Assembly: GCA_965116965.1 (NCBI GenBank)
Contig: OZ220743.1
Span: forward strand, 1,550,001-1,614,000
Direction: 5' to 3'
Origin: Aldehydirespirator sp965116965
GTDB lineage: Bacteria > Actinomycetota > Acidimicrobiia > Acidimicrobiales > Aldehydirespiratoraceae
DNA length: 64,000 nt
In this document: positions 42,943 to 49,838 of the stretch, piece by piece
Position numbering within the stretch: the stretch's first letter is position 1
Layout of the letters: the number at the start of each line of letters is the position of its first letter
Position numbers and translations under genes: made by a program
The notes under the pieces: model-generated
The model's database searches: none
Told to the model about the DNA's origin: nothing
Seen by the model: only the letters and a program-made list of their open reading frames with translations

Positions 42943-42970
42943 TATGATACACTCAGCGGCGATACTGAGT
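42943..42970 (+). promoter_or_regulatory. Promoter with operator palindrome upstream of paaZ
   Basis: TATGAT at 42943-42948 fits a -10 box. ACTCAG (42951-42956) and CTGAGT (42965-42970) form a perfect inverted repeat with an 8-bp centre overlapping the likely transcription start, 28 bp before the ATG. A PaaX-type repressor encoded at the end of the cluster is the natural candidate ligand. Confidence 0.5.
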
Positions 42971-42998
42971 CTGGACAGCTATCATGTCAGGGAGGGCC

Positions 42999-45071
42999 AT
43001 GCACCGGGTTGAGAGCTATGTGGCGGGAGCCTGGCACCGTCCGTGTATCGAAGGACGGGAGCTGCTCGATGCGGCCACAGGCGACACCGTCGCGGAGTTC
43101 TCACCATGCGCTGTCGACATGGCGGCTTCGGTCGCCCATGGGCGCGACGTCGGCGGCCCGGCGCTGCGGGAGTTGACCTTCCACCAGCGGGCCTCCATCC
43201 TCCGCAACGTTGGGAAGATGCTGCTGGCCGACGAGGTCAAGGAGCAGCTCTACGACCTGTCGTACTGCACCGGCGCCACCCGGGCCGACTCGTGGATCGA
43301 CATCGAAGGGGGCGCCGGGGTGCTCATGTCCTACGCCGGCATGGCCCGGCGCGAGCTTCCCAACGCGACCGTCGCAGTCGACGGCGCTACCGAGGCGCTG
43401 TCCCGGGACGACTCCTTCTCGGCCGTGCACCTCCTCACGCCCCGCAAAGGCGTGGAAGTGCAGATCAATGCCTTCAACTTCCCCGTCTGGGGGATGCTCG
43501 AGAAGCTCGCCCCCGCCTTCATCGCCGGGGTGCCCTCCATCGTCAAGCCGGCGTCGCCCACCGTCTATCTGGCCGAGGCCGCGGTGCGACTGATCATCGA
43601 GTCGGGGATGCTGCCCGAAGGCGCCCTTCAGCTGGTGTGCGCCTCGCCCGATGAACTGGGACGCCTGCTCGACTGCCTGGGCGGCCAGGACAGCGTTGCG
43701 TTCACGGGCTCGGCCGCCACCGCCGCAGTGCTGCGCACCCACCCCGCAGTGGCCGAGAGGGCGGCCCGGCTCAATGTCGAGGCCGACTCGCTCAATGCGG
43801 CCGTTCTGGCGCCGGCTGCGGTTCCGGGCACCGCCGAGTTCGGCCTGTTCACCGACGAGGTTGTCAAGGAGATGACAGTAAAGGCGGGCCAGAAGTGCAC
43901 GGCCATCCGCAGGGTGCTCGTACCGGCGCAGCACCTGGACACCGCCGCGGAGGCCCTCGCCGCGGCTCTGAGCGAGGTCGTAGTGGGAGATCCCCGGGAC
44001 CAAGCCTCCGGCATGGGCTCGCTCGCCGGCCTGGCCCAGCGCCATGAGGTGGAAGCCTCGGTGGCGGCGTTGCGGGAGGTCGCCGCGCCCATCGTGGATT
44101 CCTGCGACCTCTCCGGCGTCGACGCCGTGGCCGGGGCGTTCATGGCTCCCACGCTGCTGCAGGCCAGAGACCGTCGATCCGCCACCGTCCACACCACCGA
44201 GGCATTCGGGCCCGTCTCGACCCTCATGCCCTACAGCAGCATCGACGAGGCGATCGAACTCGTGGCAGCCGGCGGGGGAAGCCTGGTCGCCTCCCTGTAC
44301 GGCCCCGATCGGGACGAGATCGTCACACTTGCGGCAGGGATCGCCTCGCACCACGGCCGGGTTCTGATCATGGACTCACCCGTGGCCGCGGCGAGCACGG
44401 GCCACGGATCGCCTCTGCCGCCGCTGGTGCACGGCGGGCCGGGCCGGGCAGGGGGCGGGCAGGAGATGGGAGGCATGCGCGGCGTGTATGCCCACATGCA
44501 GCGCACCGCGGTTCAGGGCTCTCCCGACATGCTCACCGCAGTGACCGGCGAGCACATCGGCGGCTCGGCGACCCAAGGGCACAAGGGGCACCCGTTCAAG
44601 CTCACCTTCGACGACCTCGAGGTGGGCGACTCGATAACCACCGAGTCCCGCACCGTCACCCGAGCCGACATCGCCGCCTTCGCGGAGAGCACCGGGGACA
44701 AGTTCTACGCCCACATGGACGACGAGGCCGCGGCCCGCAGCCCGATCTTCAACGGGCTGGTGGCCCACGGCTACCTGGTGCTGTCGTTCGCGGCCGGGCT
44801 GTTCGTGTGGCCCGACGAGGGACCGGTGCTGGCCAACTACGGCATCGACCGGCTGCGCTTCGCCAAGCCCACCTATCCCGGGGACGAGATCCACGTCGTG
44901 CTCACATGCAAGCGCAAGACGCAACTCGACGGGCGCGGCTACGGCGAGGTGGCCTGGGACACCAGGGTCATCAACCAGCACGGCGAGGTCAACGCGGCCT
45001 ACGACGTGCTGACCATGGTGGCCAACTCCCCAGGTGTCAACGGAGCGCCCGAGGCGAGAAGCGATGGCTAG
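42999..45071 (+). CDS. paaZ: PaaZ: oxepin-CoA hydrolase / 3-oxo-5,6-dehydrosuberyl-CoA semialdehyde dehydrogenase
   Basis: This is a two-domain enzyme of about 690 residues. Residues 1-510 form an aldehyde dehydrogenase with catalytic glutamate in VEADSLN and cysteine in GQKCTAIRRV. Residues 530-685 form a MaoC hot-dog hydratase with ESTGDKFYAHMDDEAA and GLVAHGYLVLS. PaaZ opens the oxepin-CoA ring and oxidises the aldehyde formed. ATG at 42999 is preceded by GGGAGGGCC and preferred to ATG 42984, which lacks a ribosome site. It overlaps paaA by eight bases. Confidence 0.9.
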   Translation: MHRVESYVAGAWHRPCIEGRELLDAATGDTVAEFSPCAVDMAASVAHGRDVGGPALRELTFHQRASILRNVGKMLLADEVKEQLYDLSYCTGATRADSWIDIEGGAGVLMSYAGMARRELPNATVAVDGATEALSRDDSFSAVHLLTPRKGVEVQINAFNFPVWGMLEKLAPAFIAGVPSIVKPASPTVYLAEAAVRLIIESGMLPEGALQLVCASPDELGRLLDCLGGQDSVAFTGSAATAAVLRTHPAVAERAARLNVEADSLNAAVLAPAAVPGTAEFGLFTDEVVKEMTVKAGQKCTAIRRVLVPAQHLDTAAEALAAALSEVVVGDPRDQASGMGSLAGLAQRHEVEASVAALREVAAPIVDSCDLSGVDAVAGAFMAPTLLQARDRRSATVHTTEAFGPVSTLMPYSSIDEAIELVAAGGGSLVASLYGPDRDEIVTLAAGIASHHGRVLIMDSPVAAASTGHGSPLPPLVHGGPGRAGGGQEMGGMRGVYAHMQRTAVQGSPDMLTAVTGEHIGGSATQGHKGHPFKLTFDDLEVGDSITTESRTVTRADIAAFAESTGDKFYAHMDDEAAARSPIFNGLVAHGYLVLSFAAGLFVWPDEGPVLANYGIDRLRFAKPTYPGDEIHVVLTCKRKTQLDGRGYGEVAWDTRVINQHGEVNAAYDVLTMVANSPGVNGAPEARSDG

Positions 45072-45981
45072 ATCCTGGGCGACCATGGAGGACTTCGAGA
45101 CCTTCCTCGACGGCGGCGGCCTTGTGGAAGCGGACGACGACATGCCCGACGCCTACCGCCAAGCGGTGTTCGCCTTCATCGAGATGCACGCCAACAGCGA
45201 GTTGATGGGGGGCCTGACCGAGCGGGACTGGATTCCCAAAACCCCCGGGCTGCGCCACAAGATGGCGGTCCTGGCCAAGACCCAGGATGAGATCGGCCAC
45301 GGGCACCTGCTGTACATGGTGGCCGCCGACCTCGGCGTCAAGACCCGCACCGAGATGCTGGAAGACCTGTTCGCGGGCCGCAGCCGCTTCCACAACGTGT
45401 TTCACTACCGGGCCGTCACCTGGGGCGACCAGGTGGCCATCGCCTTCCTGGTGGACGCAGCCGCGCTGATCAGCCAGCAGGCCGTGTTCAAGAACTGCTC
45501 CTACGGGCCCTACAAGCGGATCCTGCGCCGCATCATCGCCGAAGAAGGGTTCCACATGCGCCTGGGCGAGGACCGCATGATGCGTATCGCCGAGGGCACC
45601 GCCCGCCAGCGCCAGATGTTCCAGGAGTCGCTCGACCGGTGGTTCTGGCCGGCGCTGCAGCTGTTCGGCCCCGACTCGAGTTCCGACGACGTGCTGCTGC
45701 GCTGGCACATCAAGTCCGAGCGCAACGAGGTGCTGCGCGACCGGTGGGTGCAGAAGTTCGTCCCCATGCTCCAGCGCTACGGGTTCACGATACCCGCGCC
45801 GAGTCTGCGCTTTGACGAGGAAGCCCATCGCTGGGACGTAGGCGCCATCGACTGGGAGCCGCTCAAACGCACGCTCGCCCAGGGCGGTCCCGACTCGGCC
45901 AGGCGCATCGGCGAAGCCGCCGCCAACTGGGAGCACACCGCCTGGGTGAGGGCCGCCCTCTACCACGGCAACGGTTCGTAG
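45064..45981 (+). CDS. paaA: Phenylacetyl-CoA epoxidase catalytic subunit PaaA
   Basis: This 305-residue ferritin-like protein has di-iron ligand motifs KTQDEIGHGHLL and IIAEEGFHMRLGE (two ExxH). It forms the monooxygenase core that epoxidises phenylacetyl-CoA. ATG 45064 lies inside the paaZ stop (ATGGCTAG), giving coupled translation. PaaB and PaaC follow in order. Confidence 0.93.
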   Translation: MARSWATMEDFETFLDGGGLVEADDDMPDAYRQAVFAFIEMHANSELMGGLTERDWIPKTPGLRHKMAVLAKTQDEIGHGHLLYMVAADLGVKTRTEMLEDLFAGRSRFHNVFHYRAVTWGDQVAIAFLVDAAALISQQAVFKNCSYGPYKRILRRIIAEEGFHMRLGEDRMMRIAEGTARQRQMFQESLDRWFWPALQLFGPDSSSDDVLLRWHIKSERNEVLRDRWVQKFVPMLQRYGFTIPAPSLRFDEEAHRWDVGAIDWEPLKRTLAQGGPDSARRIGEAAANWEHTAWVRAALYHGNGS

Positions 45982-45984
45982 ACC

Positions 45985-46260
45985 ATGCACGTCTACGAGG
46001 TGTTCGTCAAGAAGGACGGGCGCGACGAGTTCCGCCATGTCGGAGCGCTGGAGGCGGCCACCGACGAGCTGGCGCTGGTGCTGGCCCGGGAGGGCTACAT
46101 GCGCCGGGCCGAGGGCGACCGCCTGTGGGTGGTGCGCCGCGACCATGTGATCGTCGCCGATGACGACTTTGTGACCCCCAACGCGGACAAGCCGCATCGC
46201 CACCACGACGGAGCGGCCGTGGCCGCCCGCCGCAAGGCAGCGCGGCAGTCGCGCCAATGA
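45985..46260 (+). CDS. paaB: Phenylacetyl-CoA epoxidase subunit PaaB
   Basis: This 91-residue protein begins HVYEVFVKKDGRDEFRHVG and has LALVLAREGYMRRAEGDRLW, the PaaB pattern. It bridges PaaAC heterodimers in the epoxidase. It starts 3 bp after the paaA stop. A four-unit tandem palindromic repeat separates it from paaC. Confidence 0.92.
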   Translation: MHVYEVFVKKDGRDEFRHVGALEAATDELALVLAREGYMRRAEGDRLWVVRRDHVIVADDDFVTPNADKPHRHHDGAAVAARRKAARQSRQ

Positions 46261-46267
46261 GTCCCGC

Positions 46268-46540
46268 GAACCGGATTGGCAGTGTTTTGCGTGCTATGCG
46301 TGCATTGTGCTGCCAGTTCGCGGTAGCCGGTCAGGTGTCGGATCGGATTGGCAGTGTTTTGCGTGCTATGCGTGCATTGTGCTGCCAGTTCGCGGTAGCC
46401 GGTCAGGTGTCGGATCGGATTGGCAGTGTTTTGCGTGCTATGCGTGCATTGTGCTGCCAGTTCGCGGTAGCCGGTCAGGTGTCGGATCGGATTGGCAGTG
46501 TTTTGCGTGCTATGCGTGCATTGTGCTGCCAGTTCGCGGG
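46268..46540. repeat. Four tandem copies of the palindromic repeat, 72-bp period
   Basis: GGATTGGCAG occurs at 46273, 46345, 46417 and 46489, each followed 33 bp on by CTGCCAGTTCGCGG. Each unit can fold into a hairpin, and the joining sequence (TAGCCGGTCAGGTGTCGGAT) is also identical in the first three units. The array fills the paaB-paaC gap, and its last bases merge with the paaC ribosome site GGGGAGG. Confidence 0.92.
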
Positions 46541-46552
46541 GAGGGCTTGGGC

Positions 46553-47410
46553 GTGAGCGAACAGGGGGCGATCCGGGAGTTCCTGCTGGCCTTCGCCGAC
46601 GACGAGCACATGATGGGCCAGCAGCACACCGAGTGGGTCGGCGTCGCCCCGTTCCTGGAGGAGGACCTCGCCTTCTCCAGCATCGGCCAGGACGAGCTCG
46701 GCCATGCCGCCATGCTCTACGAGCTGGTGCTCGAACTCGACGGGATCGAGCCCACCGACACGGCCGTCGACACCCTCGCCTTCGGAAGGCCGAGTCATGA
46801 CTACCGGTGCTGCCACCTGGTCGAGTACGAGACGAAGGACTGGGCCGAAGCTCTCGTGCGGCACTGGGTCTACGACGCCTTCGAGGAGATGCGCTGGCAG
46901 CTGGTAGGCGATTCGACGCTGCCGAAGCTGGCAGCCGTCGCCGGCAAGGCGCTGCGGGAGGAGGCGTTCCACCGGCGCCATGCCGATGCCCTGCTGGACA
47001 AGCTGCTGGAGTCATCTGAAGCCCGGGCACGGATTCTGGAGGCCCTTGAGGCCATCGCGCCGATGGTTCCCGGCCTGTGCGAGGGGACCGCTGGTGAGGC
47101 CGCCGCGGTTGTCGGAGGTGTGGCCGCCGGGCCTACCGACGGCCTCCTCGAACCATTGGTACGGGCCCTAGCGCAGCGATTCGGCAATCCCGCCGACGGC
47201 GGCTCGGCCGACGGCTCGCCTCGGCACACCCGACGGTCGGACGGCGTCGAGCCGAGCATGGTCTGGATGAGCGAGGTCCTCGCCGGTGGGCTCACCGCCG
47301 ACTGCTCGGCCAACGGCCACGCCCGGCGTACCCGGCGGTCAGTGTGCTTCGAGCCCCTGATGGCCCGCATGCGCGAGGTCCTCGACTACGACCCGGAGGC
47401 GGTGTGGTGA
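46553..47410 (+). CDS. paaC: Phenylacetyl-CoA epoxidase subunit PaaC
   Basis: GTG at 46553 follows GGGGAGGGCTTGGGC. The 285-residue protein begins SEQGAIREFLLAFADDEHMMGQ and has SSIGQDELGHAAMLYE and REEAFHRRHADAL, typical of PaaC, the structural partner of PaaA. The tail after about residue 190 is low-complexity (GSADGSPRHTRRSDGVEPS) and unlike the compact end of other PaaC proteins. Its last residues (LDYDPEAVW) are repeated in the following tandem duplication. Confidence 0.88.
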   Translation: MSEQGAIREFLLAFADDEHMMGQQHTEWVGVAPFLEEDLAFSSIGQDELGHAAMLYELVLELDGIEPTDTAVDTLAFGRPSHDYRCCHLVEYETKDWAEALVRHWVYDAFEEMRWQLVGDSTLPKLAAVAGKALREEAFHRRHADALLDKLLESSEARARILEALEAIAPMVPGLCEGTAGEAAAVVGGVAAGPTDGLLEPLVRALAQRFGNPADGGSADGSPRHTRRSDGVEPSMVWMSEVLAGGLTADCSANGHARRTRRSVCFEPLMARMREVLDYDPEAVW

Positions 47411-47479
47411 GTATGCCTGACTACGACCCGGGGGCGGTGTGGTGAGTATGCCTGACTACGACCCGGGGGCGGTGTGGTG
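47384..47479 (+). repeat. 35-bp tandem repeat at the paaC-paaK junction forming coupled micro-ORFs
   Basis: GACTACGACCCGG begins at 47384, 47419 and 47454. The end of paaC (DYDPEAVW then TGA) is copied twice as micro-ORFs 47407-47445 and 47442-47480, each reading VSMPDYDPGAVW. Each stop overlaps the next start as GTGA, and the last passes into paaK at GTG 47477. Confidence 0.85.
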
Positions 47480-48766
47480 AACCCGTCCGACCACGGCTCC
47501 TACGAGCCGATCGAGAAGGCTTCGATGGACGAGCTGCGCAGCCTGCAGCTGGCCCGCCTGCGCGACACTCTGAACCACGCCTACGCCAACGTCGCCCACT
47601 ACCGGCAGGCCTTCGACCGGGCCGGCGTGGCGCCCGGCGACCTGAGGGAACTGGCCGATCTCGCCCGGTTCCCGTTCCTCACCAAAGCCGACCTGCGCGA
47701 CAACTACCCGTTCGGGCTGTTCGCGGTGCCCCGCTCGGAGGTAGTGCGGGTCCACGCGTCGTCGGGAACCACCGGCAGACCCACCGTCGTGGGCTACACC
47801 CAGGGCGATATCGACGTGTGGTCCCAGCTGATGGCCCGCTCGATCTACGCTGCGGGAGGCCGTCCCGGCGATGTTGCCCACGTGGCCTACGGCTATGGGT
47901 TGTTCACTGGAGGCCTGGGCGCCCACTACGGCGCTGAGCGGCTGGGATGCACGGTCGTGCCGGTGTCGGGCGGCCAGACCGAGCGGCAGGTGACCCTGAT
48001 CGCGGACTTCGAGCCTCGCATCATCCTGGTGACGCCGTCGTACTGCTTGAACCTCATTGACGAGATGCAACGTCGAGGCATCGATCCGGCGTCGTGCTCG
48101 CTGGCGGTCGGGATCTTCGGCGCCGAGCCGTGGACCGAGGAGCTGCGATCCGAGATCGAGACCCGCTTGGGCATGGACGCGACCGACATCTACGGGCTGT
48201 CGGAGGTCATGGGACCGGGCGTGGCCCAGGAGTGCGTCGAGACCAAGGACGGTCCAACCCTGTGGGAGGACCACTTCTACCCCGAGATCATCGATCCCGA
48301 CACGGGCGAGGTGCTCGGTGAGGGGAGCTTCGGCGAGCTGGTGCTGACCGCGCTGACCAAGCGGGGTCAGCCGGTTGTCCGCTACCGCACCCGCGACCTC
48401 ACCCGGCTCTTGCCGGGCACGGCCCGCACCATGCGCCGCATCGAGCGCGTCACCGGCCGGTCCGACGACATGCTGATCGTGCGGGGCGTCAACGTGTTCC
48501 CGTCCCAGGTCGAGGCAGAGGTGCTCAAGGTGGACGGGCTCACGCCGCATTTCCAGATACACGTCGACCGGTCCGCCAACCTGGCCGCTCTCACGGTCCG
48601 GGTGGAGCGGGACCCTGCCGCGAGCCGCACGGCGGAGGACCTGGCCATCGCACTCGCCGGCCACATCAAGGGCAACATCGGCGTGTCCGCGGAGGTGGTC
48701 GTGACCGAGCCCGGCGGCGTGCCCCGCTCCGCGGGAAAGGCCCAGCGGGTCGTGTCGGAAGGATGA
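47477..48766 (+). CDS. paaK: Phenylacetate-CoA ligase
   Basis: This 429-residue adenylate-forming enzyme has the AMP-binding loop SSGTTGRPTVVGYTQGD, the YGLSEVMGPGVAQEC block and RTRDLTRLLPG, and a C-terminal domain with RSDDMLIVRGVNVFPSQVE. It activates phenylacetate to phenylacetyl-CoA, the epoxidase substrate. The GTG at 47477 overlaps the preceding micro-ORF stop (GTGA). paaD and paaE, which usually sit between paaC and paaK, are absent here. Confidence 0.92.
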   Translation: MNPSDHGSYEPIEKASMDELRSLQLARLRDTLNHAYANVAHYRQAFDRAGVAPGDLRELADLARFPFLTKADLRDNYPFGLFAVPRSEVVRVHASSGTTGRPTVVGYTQGDIDVWSQLMARSIYAAGGRPGDVAHVAYGYGLFTGGLGAHYGAERLGCTVVPVSGGQTERQVTLIADFEPRIILVTPSYCLNLIDEMQRRGIDPASCSLAVGIFGAEPWTEELRSEIETRLGMDATDIYGLSEVMGPGVAQECVETKDGPTLWEDHFYPEIIDPDTGEVLGEGSFGELVLTALTKRGQPVVRYRTRDLTRLLPGTARTMRRIERVTGRSDDMLIVRGVNVFPSQVEAEVLKVDGLTPHFQIHVDRSANLAALTVRVERDPAASRTAEDLAIALAGHIKGNIGVSAEVVVTEPGGVPRSAGKAQRVVSEG

Positions 48767-48794
48767 GGCATCTGCCGAAGCGGGATCCAGCGCC

Positions 48795-48849
48795 ATGACC
48801 GGCATCGAGCGATGACCGGCATCGAGCGATGACCGGCACCGAGCCATGA
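48795..48849 (+). repeat. 17-bp tandem repeat forming three coupled micro-ORFs before paaX
   Basis: ATGACCGGCATCGAGCG is repeated from 48795, 48812 and (two changes) 48829; the fourth ATG is the paaX start at 48846. Each ATG opens a six-codon ORF (MTGIER, MTGIER, MTGTEP) whose TGA overlaps the next ATG as ATGA. Confidence 0.85.
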
Positions 48850-49739
48850 CCGACATCGCCGCCGCGGTGCGGCAGCGCTGCTCGGAGCCTGACATCTCGG
48901 CCCGGTCGGTGCTGGTGACGGTGCTGGGAGACTCGGTGCTGCCGGTCACCAAGACGCTCTGGCTGTCAAGCCTCTTCGAGCTGGCCGAGCCGTTCGGGTT
49001 CAGCGAGAGGCTGGTGCGCACCTCGATGTTCCGGCTGGTGGCTGAGGGCTGGACGTCGAACGAGCGGATCGGTCGCCGCAGCCGCTATTCGATGACCCTG
49101 CTGGCGGTGCGAGAGTCCGAGGACGCCGACCATCGCATCTATGGCTCAGAGTCGGGCAACTGGGACGGCTCGTGGACGTTCGCGGTGGTCGACACGCCAT
49201 CGATCTCCACAGGTGAGCGCGACCGCATCGTCAAGCACCTGCGCTGGCATGGCTTCGTGGCCCTGGGCCGGGGGCTGATGGCCTCACCGTCGGTCGGGGT
49301 GTCGAGCCTGCGCGAACTCCTGCAGCTGGTACGGCCGGCGGCCGCGGTGCCGATCGGAAGGTCGGAGTTCGACGAGCTCGAGGGACTGGTGGAGGAGGGA
49401 TACTTCGCGGAAGTCTTCCGGACGGCCGACACCGAGACGGCGTACAGCCGGTTCCTTGCCCGCTACGAGCGCTGGGCCCGCCACGACCTCGAGGCAGCTG
49501 CCCCGCTGGACGCGTACGCCCTGCGCACAATGCTCGTGCACGAGTTTCGCCGGATCCGCCTGGGGGCGCCCGATGTGCCGGCCGATCTGCTGCCAACCGA
49601 CTGGATCGGCAGCCACGCCTACGGCCTCGCCGCCGACCTCTACCGGCGGCTCAACCCGGGGGCGGCCCGAGCCCTCAGCGAGGTCTTGGAGGTGGACTAC
49701 CCCGCCGAGATGCTCCATCGGTTCGCGCCCCAGGCTTGA
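48846..49739 (+). CDS. paaX: PaaX-family transcriptional repressor
   Basis: This 297-residue protein has the PaaX N-terminal winged helix (ARSVLVTVLGDSVLP, SERLVRTSMFRLVAEGW), a YSMTLLAVRE linker, the central Cas2-like region and the PaaX C-terminal domain (DLEAAAPLDAYALRTMLVHEFRRI). PaaX proteins bind paa promoters and release them on binding phenylacetyl-CoA. It probably controls the palindrome at 42951-42970. The start context is the micro-ORF chain described above. Confidence 0.9.
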   Translation: MTDIAAAVRQRCSEPDISARSVLVTVLGDSVLPVTKTLWLSSLFELAEPFGFSERLVRTSMFRLVAEGWTSNERIGRRSRYSMTLLAVRESEDADHRIYGSESGNWDGSWTFAVVDTPSISTGERDRIVKHLRWHGFVALGRGLMASPSVGVSSLRELLQLVRPAAAVPIGRSEFDELEGLVEEGYFAEVFRTADTETAYSRFLARYERWARHDLEAAAPLDAYALRTMLVHEFRRIRLGAPDVPADLLPTDWIGSHAYGLAADLYRRLNPGAARALSEVLEVDYPAEMLHRFAPQA

Positions 49740-49838
49740 GCGCTAGTGGTGTGTCGCCGAAATGACTAGTGCAACGCGAAAGGCCCAAGCTCAGCTCGAA
49801 GCCGCTCCAGGGCACCCGATCAATTCCGGGCCGGACCA

